Shown here: positions 1 to 10,971 of the stretch, piece after piece | How positions within the stretch are numbered: the first letter of the stretch is position 1 | Layout of the letters: each line of letters begins with the position of its first letter | Source of the DNA: Halichondria panicea | Lineage: Eukaryota; Porifera; Demospongiae; Suberitida; Halichondriidae | Length of the DNA: 64,000 nucleotides | Direction: 5' to 3' | Assembly: GCF_963675165.1 (NCBI RefSeq) | Contig: NC_087381.1 | Location: forward strand, 5,705,378-5,769,377 | Program-made: the position numbers and the translations under genes | Notes under the pieces: generated by a model | What the model was told of the DNA's origin: nothing | What the model saw: the letters and a program-made list of their open reading frames with translations, nothing else | The model's database searches: none

Positions 1-2807
1 CGTCAAACACCTCATGAGCCAGGTTGCCATGGACACGAACAGAAGGGTCATCTGCATTGACATGTATTCAATCATAATTATAAGTATAGCGGAAAATGTT
101 TGCTGGAGCAAATTTTTGCGTTGAATGTTCTGCCCTGCCCTCGAAAAAAGCAAAGATTTGCACCGTATATATAATATAGTACGTATTTGTTTTGGTACAA
201 TAACCTAATTCTGCCCAGACATGCAGATTACCAAATTACAGCACATTCCGAATATCAGGTTTCGAATGCGAGGTTTTTTCCATTGCAAGTTTTTACAATC
301 ACACGAGTGCCTGCCCGCATGCTTTGCAATGCAATTGGCAATAGTTAGAAACGCAATCAAGCTTGTGCAGTACGTGTCATTCCCATTCAAATAACCTCAC
401 ATTCACCCGATAAAATTATCTTCTTTAAGTAACACTGTCAGACTCGCTACGACTTTACAACCCAAATGATTTCACCACTTTGCCACGACATTAACACTCT
501 GGACAAAGTGGCTGAATTAATCTTCAAAGCTGCACTGTTCAGCAGCCATACTTATATGAACTTTGGGCATCGTTTTTAGCATGCAATGATCACGATCGAT
601 CATTTCTCACGATTTTGCAGCAATAATTATTAGTATGGTATTATGTGAAAATGTATACTGAGTGTTAGTAGCTATAGTCCACTGAGGCATCAGCAGGTGC
701 TTTCATTTGTTTAAGCTATTCAGATGTGATAGCTGACCCCCTAAACATTAACCCTTATATTATGTCTCTATATATCATACACTTACTGTGATCAATGCCG
801 CTGTACAAATGGATTTTGGCCAATTGACTGCTTGATTTCTGTCCGTCAATGGCTAGGGTGAAGTTCTTGTGGAAGAAATGGGTCTCAGGTTTCAACAGCA
901 GTTTGAAGTCCCTAAAGAGAATCGTAACAATTATTGTTAACAGCAGTTTGAAGTCCCTAAAGAGAATCGTAACAATTGTTAACTATATATGTGTTAAGTG
1001 CTGCCGTATAGCCATATATAGTAGAGGTTGTTAATTTGTATGTTATTGCTAATCATACTGCCATATGCACTGACGTATTATTGCTTTATATCTTTGATTT
1101 CAACAAGTTCCTTAGCTTAGAAATAATTTTTATATACAGATATATACACATGAACATAAGTCTTTGATATGGCAATTTGAATGAATCAACCAACAGAAGA
1201 TAACCTCCAAAAAGAGGCAAAAGCTCTGCTCCCAAAATGTCTTTTTTCAGAGGTTTAACTGTACATCCATGCATGTAGTTTGTATTGTGAATGGATTTAA
1301 TTGTAAATTGGATGCAATAATTATTGTACACACAATTTCCGCTCACCTTCCAAAGGCAGTGAACTGTGGTTCTAGAGACTTCTCCCCCACCATACTGCGT
1401 CTCATTTTGTGATGGTTCCATAGCAACGACTCGCTATCGTAAGTGAGAGGCTCGTAGTGACGAATAAAATTGCTCAGGGCTATAATTATGTGTGTGTGTG
1501 TGTGTGGTGTGTGGGGGCATTGCGATATAGTAATTATGCTTATAGAATTTCCAATCATCCCCAGGATAAACAAGGCTTCGGCCTCGCAGTCGAGTCCCTT
1601 GTCCATGCATTCATGGCAGGGGCGGGATCTATTTGCCCCCAGGCAGCAGATCATGTAATATCAAGTAATTATATCACACTTAGCTAGCAATAAGTGTTTT
1701 AATGTGGGTGATGCAGTATACTGAATGCTCGAGCATATATATAGCGAGTGCATTACTCATCAACCGAGAGAGCATTATTGCATCATCCGTAAAACACGTT
1801 GGCTAGCTGAGTGTGTTATAATTATTATTATGAGCTATTACAGCACTGTGCATCAACGTGTTGCCATGCATGCAGTCGGTCTTTAGCTGCTGCATGTGGC
1901 TATAGCTAGAGAAACTCACCGAACTCTGTCAGGCATCAAATTGTGCCAAGTAAAAGTGCACGAAAAAAACTAAACTATAATTGCACACAAAATCGATTTG
2001 CGTATTGATAACACTCCAGCCTGCTTGTTAGCCATCTTTAGAATGCTTTAAATGGCCATGGAAATACTATAACCCAGTGAAAACTCAAGCTGAGTTCTAT
2101 ATAGTGCAAGCATGCAGTACAGGGTGCCATGGGGCAATCATTCTTATAAACAAAAAACCTTGCAAAGTAGAGTTAGACTGCTTTGCAGGTAACTGGTTCC
2201 CTGATTGCCTGATCCTTGTGGAATTGCTCTAGTACCCTGTACTGCACTCTATCTTGTGTCAGTTAGCTCTAGCTGTGCATATGTAGTTTGGCAAAAATGG
2301 AAAAGAATACGTTTTGCACTAGATCTATTCCGTAGTTTTTTTCATGGCCATCTGTAATTAGTTTGATTTGTTGGTGCATTATACGCACTTTTACTTGATG
2401 CCTAACGGAGTTCGGTGACCTACTTCACCAGGGTGTCATACAGGGGGGAAAGGGGGGATACTCCCCCATATCTCCAATTCCCCCCCCCTTTTTTGCATTC
2501 AGGTACTAGTTGTATGACTGAGTGTCCATAGCTGGCAATTTTACATACTATAACAGCTAGCTAGCTAGGCTAGGGTATTGACATAACAATTGACCTTTTT
2601 TTTAGCAAATGGTTCTCTTATTTCCCCCCCTCTACTTCAAAATCCTGTATGACACCCTGTTCACTATATATAGGTGAGAGTGCATGCATACCAATGTCAA
2701 CCATTGTTTTATATCTCTGACACAGACACAGTACACTGTGAAGTCTCACCCTCTCCTTGGACGATCCCCAGGAGAAGAGCGACGCATAACAGGCTGTATA
2801 ACTTCAT
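1..2807 (-). CDS. ADAM10-like: ADAM10-like metalloprotease, 5' exons 1-4 (copy A, runs off the left edge)
   Basis: Four minus-strand exons can be joined in phase. Exon 1 (2807-2750) gives a signal peptide starting MKLYSLLCVALLL, with a G|GTGAGA donor. Exon 2 (1479-1347) encodes a pro-domain segment with the family-like motif FIRHYEPLTYDSESL. Exon 3 (911-787) continues the pro-domain, and exon 4 (51-1) is cut by the window edge. Order and motifs match the N-terminus of ADAM10, a membrane zinc protease of the secretory pathway and cell surface that sheds ectodomains such as Notch; human ADAM10 has IRHYEGLSY at the equivalent place. The catalytic part would lie left of the window. The block is a near-identical duplicate of 24359-27017. 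It faces away from TRIM-NHL copy A about 3.2 kb to the right. Whether this copy is complete cannot be judged. Confidence 0.72.
894..982. repeat. 45-base tandem duplication across an exon 3 acceptor
   Basis: A unit of about 45 bases (894-938 and 939-982) is repeated in tandem. On the minus strand each unit carries a CTTTAG acceptor followed by the first codons of ADAM10-like exon 3. The copy at 25150-25215 has only one, so the duplication is private to copy A and makes two possible 3' splice sites. Confidence 0.8.
2429..2659. mobile_element. hAT-like non-autonomous element (231 bases)
   Basis: The ends are CAGGGTGTCATACAG and its inverse. The element is flanked by TTCAC on both sides. The matching places in copies B (about 10812) and C (about 26870) read ...TACTTCACTATA with no insert, so TTCAC is a 5-base target duplication. 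CAGGG ends with 5-base duplications suit the short-target hAT groups. The inside is C- and G-rich with no coding capacity. Confidence 0.75.
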
Positions 2808-3000
2808 GTAGATGACTATGGACTCTTAGTCTATCCCAATCTTAGTATAGCTAGCTAGCTATCTCTAATCTTTAGATTGACACACCTCTAAAAGTGGAGT
2901 CTATAATTATAATAGACCAGTTGCATGTAAGAGCTAAAGAATTTAATCAGCTTTTAATTGCTGTGATTCTTGAGGTGCACTGCATGTGTGCATGCTATTC

Positions 3001-3610
3001 AAATAGAAACAATTTCTGCTGAATCTGCAGTTCTCCACGTGTCAAGTTAGTCTCGCGAGCAGACGTGGGAGGGAGGGAACGTTCCTCCCTCCCATGTCTG
3101 CTCGCGAGACTAGTCAAGAGAGTGTTCAGTTCTAGAGATAGAGACAAAAGAGGCAACTATCTCCTTTCACAGACTTTCTAGAGACTCAAGCAAGAGAGCT
3201 GTTAGAGCTTCTCCAGCTGAAGAAGAAAAGTGTCTGTAGAATACTAGCTTGTGAACCTGGCTTGAAAAAATCTTCCTGGAGCTATAGCTGGAGTAGCTCT
3301 ATATATAGCCATTCAGCTCTCTTGCTTGGGTCTCTAGGAAGTCTGTGAAAGGAGATATAGGTGTCTCGCACCTAGATAGGACTACCTTTTGTGTAACCCT
3401 TTCCATGCATGTACATATATACATGCATGGATAAAATTATTTCAATTCAAAAAAAAAAAAAGTTTCTTATCTTAGTGTTTCCCTTGGAACATGTATTTAT
3501 GTCTGTCATATTGCCTTTTTGTTCTATATCTCTAGAACTGTACACTCTTTGACTTGCAACAAAGACCATTGCACATAGAGAAATGCAGATTCAGCAGAAA
3601 TTGTTTACAC
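3001..3610. repeat. Nested foldback (inverted-repeat) structure
   Basis: A segment around 3008-3030 (ttctgctgaatctgcag) recurs inverted near 3585-3607. Further pairs nest inside: 3120-3215 against 3300-3370 and 3490-3560 (words such as caagagagctg, tctcctttcacagact, tctagagat). A near-perfect hairpin of about 63 bases at 3049-3111 (gtctcgcgagcagac and its inverse) lies within it. No ORF is present. Copy C lacks about 2 kb here (roughly 2870-4940), so this block was inserted in A or lost in C. Confidence 0.65.
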
Positions 3611-3784
3611 TGGGATACCAGACAGTACAGAGGGAGGACACGATTAACCTTATAGCTCTAATTAGCTAATTATCGCAACCTTTAGCAAACCATACAAATA
3701 GGGGTGCTAGAAGCTGAGACTGTTAGTGTCATTGATGTTCTTCATGTTGGAGACACTCTGAACTAAACAATTCCATGCTGCAGC

Positions 3785-3990
3785 TTTATCACAGAGACAG
3801 GAGTGCCTGGGTGCTTCTCACAGGGATCTTGGAGACAGGAGTGCCTGGGGTGCTCCTCATAGGGATCCTGTCTCCAGGATCAAGAGTGCTTCTCACAGAG
3901 ACAAGATCAGAGTGCCTGGGATGCTTCTCACAGGGATCTTAGAGATAGGAATACTTAAAGTGCTTCTTATGGGGTCCTATTACCTTTAGG
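3785..3990. repeat. Degenerate ~45-base minisatellite
   Basis: About five diverged copies of a unit built on 'gagacaggagtgcctggg' and 'gcttctcacagggatct'. No coding potential is seen. Confidence 0.7.
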
Positions 3991-4395
3991 TCCTGACAAC
4001 TTGGCCATAGGGGTACCTCCAGTATAGTAGGAGAAAAGGCTTACTTTGCTCTAGTCGGCCTCGGTCTCAGGCCAATTTTTTTAATAGAGCGAAGTTGAAA
4101 AATACGACCTAGCGTTCAATTGGAGACGGATCGGCCTGGGGTCAAGGCTAACTTTGCTCTGTCCAATAATAATAATAATTATTATATCATTGAACACACC
4201 AGGAATAGGTGTACGTATTATATTACATGTATATAGTAATAGTATAGAACTATAGTGCAAGAGTTAATCACAGCAGATAGAGTTAATTATCATTGAGGTA
4301 TCTTCACGCGAGTTGAAAGAAATGCGGCCAAGCCTGACATCCCGAACAAAGTCCGCACAAACCATGTCGTCACAACTTAATAAAATTCCTTTTGA

Positions 4396-4758
4396 TCAGG
4401 CTGTTAGCCCCGACTGCTGTGAATGCATGGCTATAGACGCCCATGAGAAAACTGATCTAGTGAGGGTGGATTTAGATGCTAAAGCACGTGAAATGAAGTT
4501 CGAAAAAATATCTGATATTCTATTAAACAAACTCTGAACTCCAGCAACACAGTGGAGAATTCTTGTGTGACATTGACGAGGCAATCTCCAAATTTTCCTC
4601 AAAATATTGTTAAAAGCGGTTTCAAGAGCACGAATTTTCTTATTGTCAATTCTCCACAAAACACAACCATAAAGGCAGTGGGTCACAATTAGCTTAGTTT
4701 TCACTCTCATATCACACCTACTAAATGTATGGAGCAGGTAGTTAGCTTTCCTGCACAT
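4396..4758 (-). mobile_element. LINE (non-LTR) reverse transcriptase C-terminal fragment
   Basis: An open minus-strand frame of about 120 codons contains YLLHTFSRCDMRVKTKLI, HCLYGCVLWR and RKIWRLPRQCHTRIL. This pattern, a 'vK..Li..hC.YGc.LW' segment followed by 'lR.iwrLP..cHt..L', is typical of the region after the polymerase fingers and palm in non-LTR retrotransposons. The polymerase core and endonuclease are absent, so it is a dead fragment. The plus-strand ORF at 4313-4537 is its shadow. Confidence 0.7.
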
Positions 4759-5313
4759 ATATAGCGGAAGTTACTTGTGCAATATCAACTTCATCATCCA
4801 ACTTGCGATGAAGGGTGTGGCCAAGGTGGGTCACTATGTCTGTAATACTCCGTTAGGTAGTGTCATCGGACGATTGCTGAAACAAATAAGCACGATGGCA
4901 TTCAGCCGTGACGTCACAAGGTACCAGCTCAGCACATTCCACAAAATTCATTTTCATTATGCACATGCTCAGTACCGTACGATTATACAGCGACTCAGAG
5001 ACTCTTGTCCGTCACATCAAAGTCAAAGTAAGCTGTATATTACTTTGTGCATGTATAGATATGATAGAAGAGTGTATATATATGCCTGTACGCCCTAAGC
5101 AACCCATAACACAAAGTAGACTTGTTATATCTAGCAGGTAGATCTAATTTTATACCCAATATCGCATGCATACATGCGCCAAAATTAAGGCTGCTGGTCC
5201 TAAATCCACGAAATCCTTCAGAACATTTTGCTGGTGAAAAACCCGGTTTGCGAATGAGCAGAAAAATTGACCCTTTCCTTGATCTAACTATTGCGTTTTG
5301 ACAAGGATCTTTA

Positions 5314-5578
5314 GGCCACTCCAAGTGACACTCTGGTTTCTGGTCCTGAAGTTTTTCTAATTGCATGCGGGCGGGCGGCTTTTCTCATTATGTCATTATC
5401 AATTTCACCTTATGAATCTCATTATTTTGCAAATGAATATCATTATCACACTATTTTGTGCCACATGGACCATTCTGCGCATGTGTAGTAGATAGAAATC
5501 CAATAATGAGATAGAAATCCAAGAATAAAATCTGATGCGGGCGGTGGACCAGAAACCAGAGTATCACTTGGAGTGGTC
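5314..5578. mobile_element. PIF/Harbinger-type MITE (copy 1, 265 bases)
   Basis: Terminal inverted repeats of about 30 bases (GGCCACTCCAAGTGACACTC and inverse) are flanked by TTA. Copy C at 28060-28075 shows the empty site aaggatctttaccagtat, proving insertion at TTA. A TWA target duplication is the Harbinger signature. A second copy lies at 31720-31993. Confidence 0.85.
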
Positions 5579-5871
5579 TTACCAGTATACGTACATGTAT
5601 ATATATACTATAATTATAATGTTTGATACTCGCAAAACATTCTAGTAACCCGGTAACGGTCTTTCCGCGCTTTATACCCTCGAAATATACCCGCTATACG
5701 ATCATTACACACTCTATAAAGTATTACAAAGAATCAGTGTACAATAACTTTCCAGCCCATTGAATGAACTATAATAATTATGTATACGTATACACTCTGA
5801 GCAAATCCTTAAAAGGTATTCTGAGTGAATGTGTATACTGCACTGATGTGTATACCTGATTTTATATACAG

Positions 5872-5974
5872 GGAACTCCCCTGAAGCAAATCACCCCACT
5901 ATAACAATCAAACTGTTAAACCATAAAACCAGAAACATTCCAAGAAAGTGTTATCTGCCCTCACTAACTCAACT
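5872..5974 (+). other. TRIM-NHL 5' untranslated exon with upstream acceptor
   Basis: Before each of copies A, B and C lies a conserved tract ending 'gattttatatacag' or similar, a good 3' splice site, followed by about 100 conserved bases up to the ATG. An untranslated first exon upstream is therefore likely. Copy D keeps the leader from 'aaacaaatcacccc' but lacks the acceptor. Confidence 0.5.
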
Positions 5975-8179
5975 ATGGCCTCCAATACCAACTCCTCTGC
6001 AACCTGTGGCATATGCTTAGAGCTGTACCAAGATCCACGCATGCTCAATTGCCTACACTCATTCTGCAAAAAATGCTTGGAAAAGAGACTCGACGACGGA
6101 CCTTCTAAATCGAGCCTAGCCTGCCCCACGTGCAATGAATCCTCCTCTCTGTCTAGTTGTGGTATAGAGTCACTATCAAAAGATCATAGGAAGACTTATG
6201 AAGCAGAGGTGGCTGAATTTGAAGGCTTGATCAAAGGTGAAAAATCTGTTTCTTGCGATCACTGTGTGAAGAGAGAGAGAGCTGCTTTGTTTTGTTGTAG
6301 CTGCTGCGAGTTTCTCTGTGAGAAATGTGCTGACCATCATCGCTCATGGAGGAAGACTCAAAACCACGAGTTAGTTAGTTGCACTAAACAAGGTGGAAAG
6401 AAAAATATATTGAAGAGTGTAGCTCACAAGCCTCTTACCTGCTCAGTGCACTCGAAGGAATCTCTCGACTATTACTGCAACACATGCAACGACCTGCTCT
6501 GCATTCGCTGTGTAGTTGGAAAGCACAAAGAACATGCTTACGAAGAAATGGATTCTGCTCGAGAGAAGGAGATATCTGAGCTTATTTCTTACCTTGGGAA
6601 AGCAGAGGCTGCAAAGGGCAAGTTGAAGAATTCCATTTCACAAGTGGAAAAAGTTATGCAAGGTGTTCAAGCAAAACATAAGGAAGTCGATCAGAAAATC
6701 AATGAAATGTTTAACCACCTTCAGTGTAAACTAAAAGCTCGAAAAAATGCACTCTTGGCCAAAAGTGCTGATGTGGCACTTGGCAAAGAGACAGCGCTTA
6801 CTCTCCAGGGTGAAGAGCTCAAGAAAATGGAACATTCTCTTTCTGAAATTTGTTCAAAGCTAGAGTCAGTCACGCAAGAGTACACAGCCGTAGAAATGCT
6901 CTCTGCCAAACACCCGATAACGATTCGAGCTCAACAACTTCTCGATACATTTGATATATCCTCTCTTGATCCTTGCAAGCTAGATATAATGCCAGTATCT
7001 CTCCTTAGCACTCAACTTGAAAACGAAATCGATGCTTTTGGAGCAGTGTGTGGTGGTTGCATGCCAGGACGAAGTACAATTGATCTAGTGAAGCCAACTG
7101 CTGCTGTAGGGAAGGAGAGGAAGTTACTTCTCACTGCAAGAGATGGAAATGGAAAACTTTTTCCTCATGGGGGTGAACTGGTGAAAGTTTCGCTGGCCCT
7201 GATGGGTTCAAATGAAGCAGGGATCTCTGGTGTTGTAGTCGACAAGAAGGATGGTACTTATGGTATTAGCTTCACACCAAACACAGCTGGTGAACACAAG
7301 CTATCCATCACCATTAGCAACGAGCAAATTGAGGAGAGTCCATTTGCACTCTATGTTCGACAGCCGAGAAATTACACATCGTTGTCTGCGTGTTCTCGTA
7401 CATTTTCAGTTTCTAGTTCCTCTGGTGATGTTGCCGTTGACGATGACAACAATGTGTACATTGCTGTAAATGGACATCACTGCATCTCAGTGTTTGATCA
7501 AAATGGTTCCAACATTCGAACCATAGGAACAGCCAGAAGCATCGGATCTGCAGACAGTCAGTTCAACAACCCACTTGGAATTGCCTTAAAAGGAGACATC
7601 ATGTATGTAGCTGACACAAATAACAATCGAATAAAAAAACTTACTTTGGACGGCAAGTTCATTTCCAAGTTTGGTTCAAGTGGTTCTGGGAATGAACAGT
7701 TGAGCGACCCTCGAGGAATCGCTATTGACAAGAATGGAAGAGTGTTTGTATCAGAGAGCATTAATCAGCGGGTTTCTGTGTTCCAATCTGATGGTGAATT
7801 CTCTCACCACATTCAAGGCAATGCTGCTGACAATAGCACTCTCGCTTACCCATGGGGATTAGCATTTGATAATGAGGAGAATCTACATGTTGCTGACTAT
7901 ACCTCCCACTTGATCAAAGTGTTCACTCCAGAAGGCAAATTTGTCTCCCAGTACGGCAGTGGGATTATCCAATCTCCAGCAGGAATCGCTATTAACGATG
8001 AAGGTTTTACATTTATCGGTGAACATAAGAGCACGAGAAGTCGATTGATTATTCTGAATTCCCAGCACCAGCAAGTCCATACTATACAGAACTTTAATTA
8101 TGTCCTTGGAGTTTGTAACGACAAAGATGGTAATGTTTTTGTGTGCGATCACAGCAACAAACGTGTCATGAAGTACTAG
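5975..8179 (+). CDS. TRIM-NHL E3 ubiquitin ligase, copy A
   Basis: An uninterrupted frame of 734 codons. The start MASNTNSS is chosen because it is shared by all four copies and is the first in-frame ATG here. The RING finger has C11, C14, C26, H28, C31, C34, C50, C53. A B-box 1-like domain follows (about 94-135), then B-box 2 (about 160-205, CSVHSKESLDYYC), a coiled coil (about 210-330), a filamin-type Ig domain (about 370-470, GTYGISFTPNTAGEHKLSI) and six NHL repeats (about 480-734). This is the TRIM2/TRIM3/TRIM71 architecture: RING ubiquitin transfer, coiled-coil dimerisation, and an NHL propeller that binds RNA or protein. The stop is TAG. Its closest relative is copy D, with which it also shares about 500 bases of 3' flank. 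Confidence 0.95.
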   Translation: MASNTNSSATCGICLELYQDPRMLNCLHSFCKKCLEKRLDDGPSKSSLACPTCNESSSLSSCGIESLSKDHRKTYEAEVAEFEGLIKGEKSVSCDHCVKRERAALFCCSCCEFLCEKCADHHRSWRKTQNHELVSCTKQGGKKNILKSVAHKPLTCSVHSKESLDYYCNTCNDLLCIRCVVGKHKEHAYEEMDSAREKEISELISYLGKAEAAKGKLKNSISQVEKVMQGVQAKHKEVDQKINEMFNHLQCKLKARKNALLAKSADVALGKETALTLQGEELKKMEHSLSEICSKLESVTQEYTAVEMLSAKHPITIRAQQLLDTFDISSLDPCKLDIMPVSLLSTQLENEIDAFGAVCGGCMPGRSTIDLVKPTAAVGKERKLLLTARDGNGKLFPHGGELVKVSLALMGSNEAGISGVVVDKKDGTYGISFTPNTAGEHKLSITISNEQIEESPFALYVRQPRNYTSLSACSRTFSVSSSSGDVAVDDDNNVYIAVNGHHCISVFDQNGSNIRTIGTARSIGSADSQFNNPLGIALKGDIMYVADTNNNRIKKLTLDGKFISKFGSSGSGNEQLSDPRGIAIDKNGRVFVSESINQRVSVFQSDGEFSHHIQGNAADNSTLAYPWGLAFDNEENLHVADYTSHLIKVFTPEGKFVSQYGSGIIQSPAGIAINDEGFTFIGEHKSTRSRLIILNSQHQQVHTIQNFNYVLGVCNDKDGNVFVCDHSNKRVMKY

Positions 8180-8301
8180 CAAACAGCATAATTGTGTTTG
8201 GTATACTATATATAGCCTTTATTACAACAGATTAATTATACCATTATTGCGCGTGTATACAAAATTAATATGATGTATAAGATGCTGTATACCGTAACGG
8301 T

Positions 8302-8484
8302 ATAGCGGGTAATTTTCGGGGGTAAAAATATCAAGGTAATATTTTCGTGGTTGGAAATTGCACTGCAAGTAAAGGTAAGCAAGGTTGCTTCATTTCTGGG
8401 TAAAATATTCGTGGTCAGACATTAATTAGTGGTCATGCATGCAGACTTTCAAATGAAAACAATGAAAATTACCCGCTAATGCAG
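8302..8484. mobile_element. CCGTATAGCG-family MITE remnant downstream of TRIM-NHL A
   Basis: It starts 'ggtatagcgggtaattttcg' and ends 'aaaattacccgctaat', an imperfect inverted repeat with internal 'gtggttgg' and 'cgtggtcag' segments. It is related to 10307-10515, 32316-32539 and 39020-39190. The copy behind TRIM-NHL D sits at the same place, so it predates the A/D duplication. Confidence 0.6.
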
Positions 8485-8635
8485 TATAATTATGTATAAT
8501 TATATATCAAAGGTTTTTTATTCGAAGGGCTACAAAAAAGTTGAAATCGGACGTTTGCAACATACACGCTAGATGGACAATTACAGCATAGATACTATAA
8601 ATTACAGTATAACTCCGAAAACATTAATATTGCCT

Positions 8636-8964
8636 ACAGTAGACTCCGGTCACCCTTGAGACCATGCAGGTTGGCCGGAATAGCGGGTGACTGTATTTTG
8701 GAAAATAACTGCGGCTTAAAAACGACCTTACCTCGAATCTAATGACTATAATTTTGCGGTTCTTGTCTCGAGGATAACAATTTTATTTGCTAAACCACAC
8801 CCAAAACGTCATATCCGACCGTAAATACACGAATAAAATTACACTTCAGGGTGAGTTTTGTGCAGTAAACATAATTATAGCTAGCATTCCGTACCAAGCC
8901 AATTGTAAATGGCCAGTATATCAAGGTGGCCGTACTTCAGAGAGCCGGAATAGCGAAGTCTACT
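8636..8964. mobile_element. Possible TA-flanked inverted-repeat element
   Basis: The left end 'tacagtagactccgg' pairs with the right end 'cgaagtctactgta'. 'ggccggaatagcg' words occur near each end. The left part recurs at 39294-39355, where copy D homology stops. No transposase is visible; the plus-strand ORFs at 8787-9144 have no recognisable content. Confidence 0.45.
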
Positions 8965-9640
8965 GTATACGATTTTTGTCAGAAAGTGTATAATTATATT
9001 TGGGTCCAGCACACCATACATTATGGTAGCACTTTTAAAAAGCTAATCCGGTGGACGTTTGCAACACAAGGAGGCATGGACAAACAAAAAATTAATAGCT
9101 CCGAAAAACAGGCCAGATATAAAAAAAAACACCGCCTTTTTTAAATTGACAATCACGGGCCCAAAGTAATTGCATGGTCTAAGCACACACATACCATTAG
9201 CATAATAATAATTAATATAGCACTATCAAAGAGCTACTATACTCACACAGCCCCAAGAAAGTAAATAGTTTAGCATGCGGAAATGAACAATTGAGGCCCG
9301 AAACAATTATCATTGATCCAGTAATCCATTATAATTACCTAGAAAGGTAGTCACCAAGCAGCGGTCCCACAAAATCAAACCATTCAACTTGGCCTAAATA
9401 CTCCATTGCTTATAACCAAGCAAAGAGATCGTCAACATACAAATACAGCTAGCTGCCTTATCAAAAATGAACATAATCACATGCACTTTACTTCCATAAT
9501 AACTATAATTATAATTTCCATTGTTCAATGATGCACTATACCTGTGATGCACATCAACAAATGAGTGTAACATAGTGAGAGACTGAGTAGGAAAACAAAA
9601 CCAAAATAACTCCCGTGCATGCAATAGGAAGAGAAGGTAG
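8965..9640. other. Gene-free stretch
   Basis: AT-rich intergenic DNA. The right half (about 9500-9640) is a diverged copy of 33970-34100, the downstream flank of the CTDSPL2-like gene. No gene is supported. Confidence 0.6.
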
Positions 9641-9644
9641 CTCA

Positions 9645-9741
9645 TGCATGCAGAGCTATCGTTAGTTTGACAAGTTTGAGAGTCTTGTGGTAACCGTTCG
9701 TGAACGTGATACTTGTCTCAAATATATAGCCGAACATCATC
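9645..9741 (-). pseudogene. Decayed copy of the CTDSPL2-like terminal exon
   Basis: After a TTTACAG acceptor the minus strand reads DDVRLYI, stop, DKYHVHERLPQDSQTC. It aligns with the terminal exon at 34371-34261 (DDVRPYIRDKYRVHELLPQD). The Arg codon CGA has become TGA and the original stop is lost. No other phosphatase exon lies near it, so it is a fragment carried along by the segmental duplication. Confidence 0.85.
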
Positions 9742-10306
9742 CTGTAAATAGTGCGTGTGTGTGTGAAGTAAGTAAATGAACCCTACACAGTGGGACACAC
9801 GAATAAGGGACACTGCATAATTATACCATTTTATGCATGAAACACAGTTCTTCCAACTACAAACCGTCTGAGCACTAGCTCTTGATTTAGTTTTGTTGCA
9901 CACATGCACTGGAATTTCAGTGCCTCAATTAATTCTAGTCAGGTGATATTATAGGAGGTAATAAAGAACTGCACGTTGCTCAACGCATTTGGATAATCAT
10001 TAACGCATGCATTACGCATGGTAAACACTTCATATACGTAGACGCTGCTACGAAGCATAAGCAAGCCAAGCAGGGGCACAGAGTTATAGCACCACAGGCA
10101 AAACACATAATAGATTGAAGCACGTTCTTCAGAGAGAGAGATGCCTGCGCTTGACGCTTTGTACAATTAACAAATACGCGGGGGGCGTAAGGCCAGGAAT
10201 TGATTAGGGTCTGGCACATTCCATTGTGAAAATTAATGACCTCAAGACAAGAGTGCTCAGATCCTTTCTTAGGAGGGGGCTGATCCATGAGACTATAATT
10301 ATAATA

Positions 10307-10515
10307 CCGTATAGCAGGTAATTTTCGTGGGGCAAAATATTCGTGGCTTTCGTGGTTCGAGGTCTGACCACGAACATTTTACCCACGAATAAAGCGACCT
10401 TGCCTACTAAATTACCTGCCGTGCAAGCAGCAACCACGAAAATGTTACCCACGAAATGTCTCAATATTGCTGAACCGCAAATATTTTGTCCCCCCGAAAA
10501 TGACCTGCTATACGG
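10307..10515. mobile_element. CCGTATAGCG-family MITE (209 bases)
   Basis: The ends are CCGTATAGCAGGTAATTTTC and GAAAATGACCTGCTATACGG, flanked by TA on both sides. The internal 'cacgaa' and 'ttcgtgg' repeats are typical of this family in the window. The plus-strand ORF inside it is not a gene. Confidence 0.75.
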
Positions 10516-10913
10516 TACCTACTGCTAGGAGTGGGTGGGGCTCATTGCTGACTGACCGCTTTGCAGGTACTGGTTCCCTGATTTCCTGATCATTGTGGAA
10601 TTGCCCCACTCTGTACTGCATGCACTCTATCTATCATTGTGTCAGTTAGCTCTAGCTGTGTACATGTACTTTGGCAAAAACGGAAATCCATACGTTTTGC
10701 ACTGCTATTCGGCAATTTCTTTCATGCATGGCCATCCTCTGCATTGCATGTGTAATTAGGTTGGTGCATTACACGCACTTTTACTTGATGCCTAACGGAG
10801 TTCGGTGACCTACTTCACTATATATAGGTGAGCGTGTATACCAATGTCAACAATAAATTGTTCTATATATATCTCTGGCACAGACACAGTACACTGTCAC
10901 TGTGAAGTCTCAC

Positions 10914-10971
10914 CCTCTCCTTGGACGATCCCCAGGAGAAGAGCGACACATAACAGGCTGTATAACTTCAT
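10914..10971 (-). pseudogene. Orphan signal-peptide exon of ADAM10-like (copy B)
   Basis: The 58-base exon from ATG to the G|GTGAGA donor is preserved (MKLYSLLCVALLLGIVQGE). No exon 2-4 homologue is found to the left, where phosphatase debris and MITEs lie instead. It faces TRIM-NHL B across about 1.1 kb. Its survival may reflect recency, or the fact that it sits in the shared divergent promoter region. Confidence 0.8.

Noticed and set aside
1540-1654. Cys-rich minus-strand segment (ANRSRPCHECMDKGLDC), conserved in copy C at 25700-25810
   Set aside because: It lies in ADAM10-like intron 1 of a recent duplicate, so similarity alone is no evidence of coding; exon 1 splices in phase to exon 2 without it.
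4313-4537. Plus-strand ORF of 74 codons
   Set aside because: It overlaps the LINE reverse transcriptase fragment in the opposite strand and has no family-like features.
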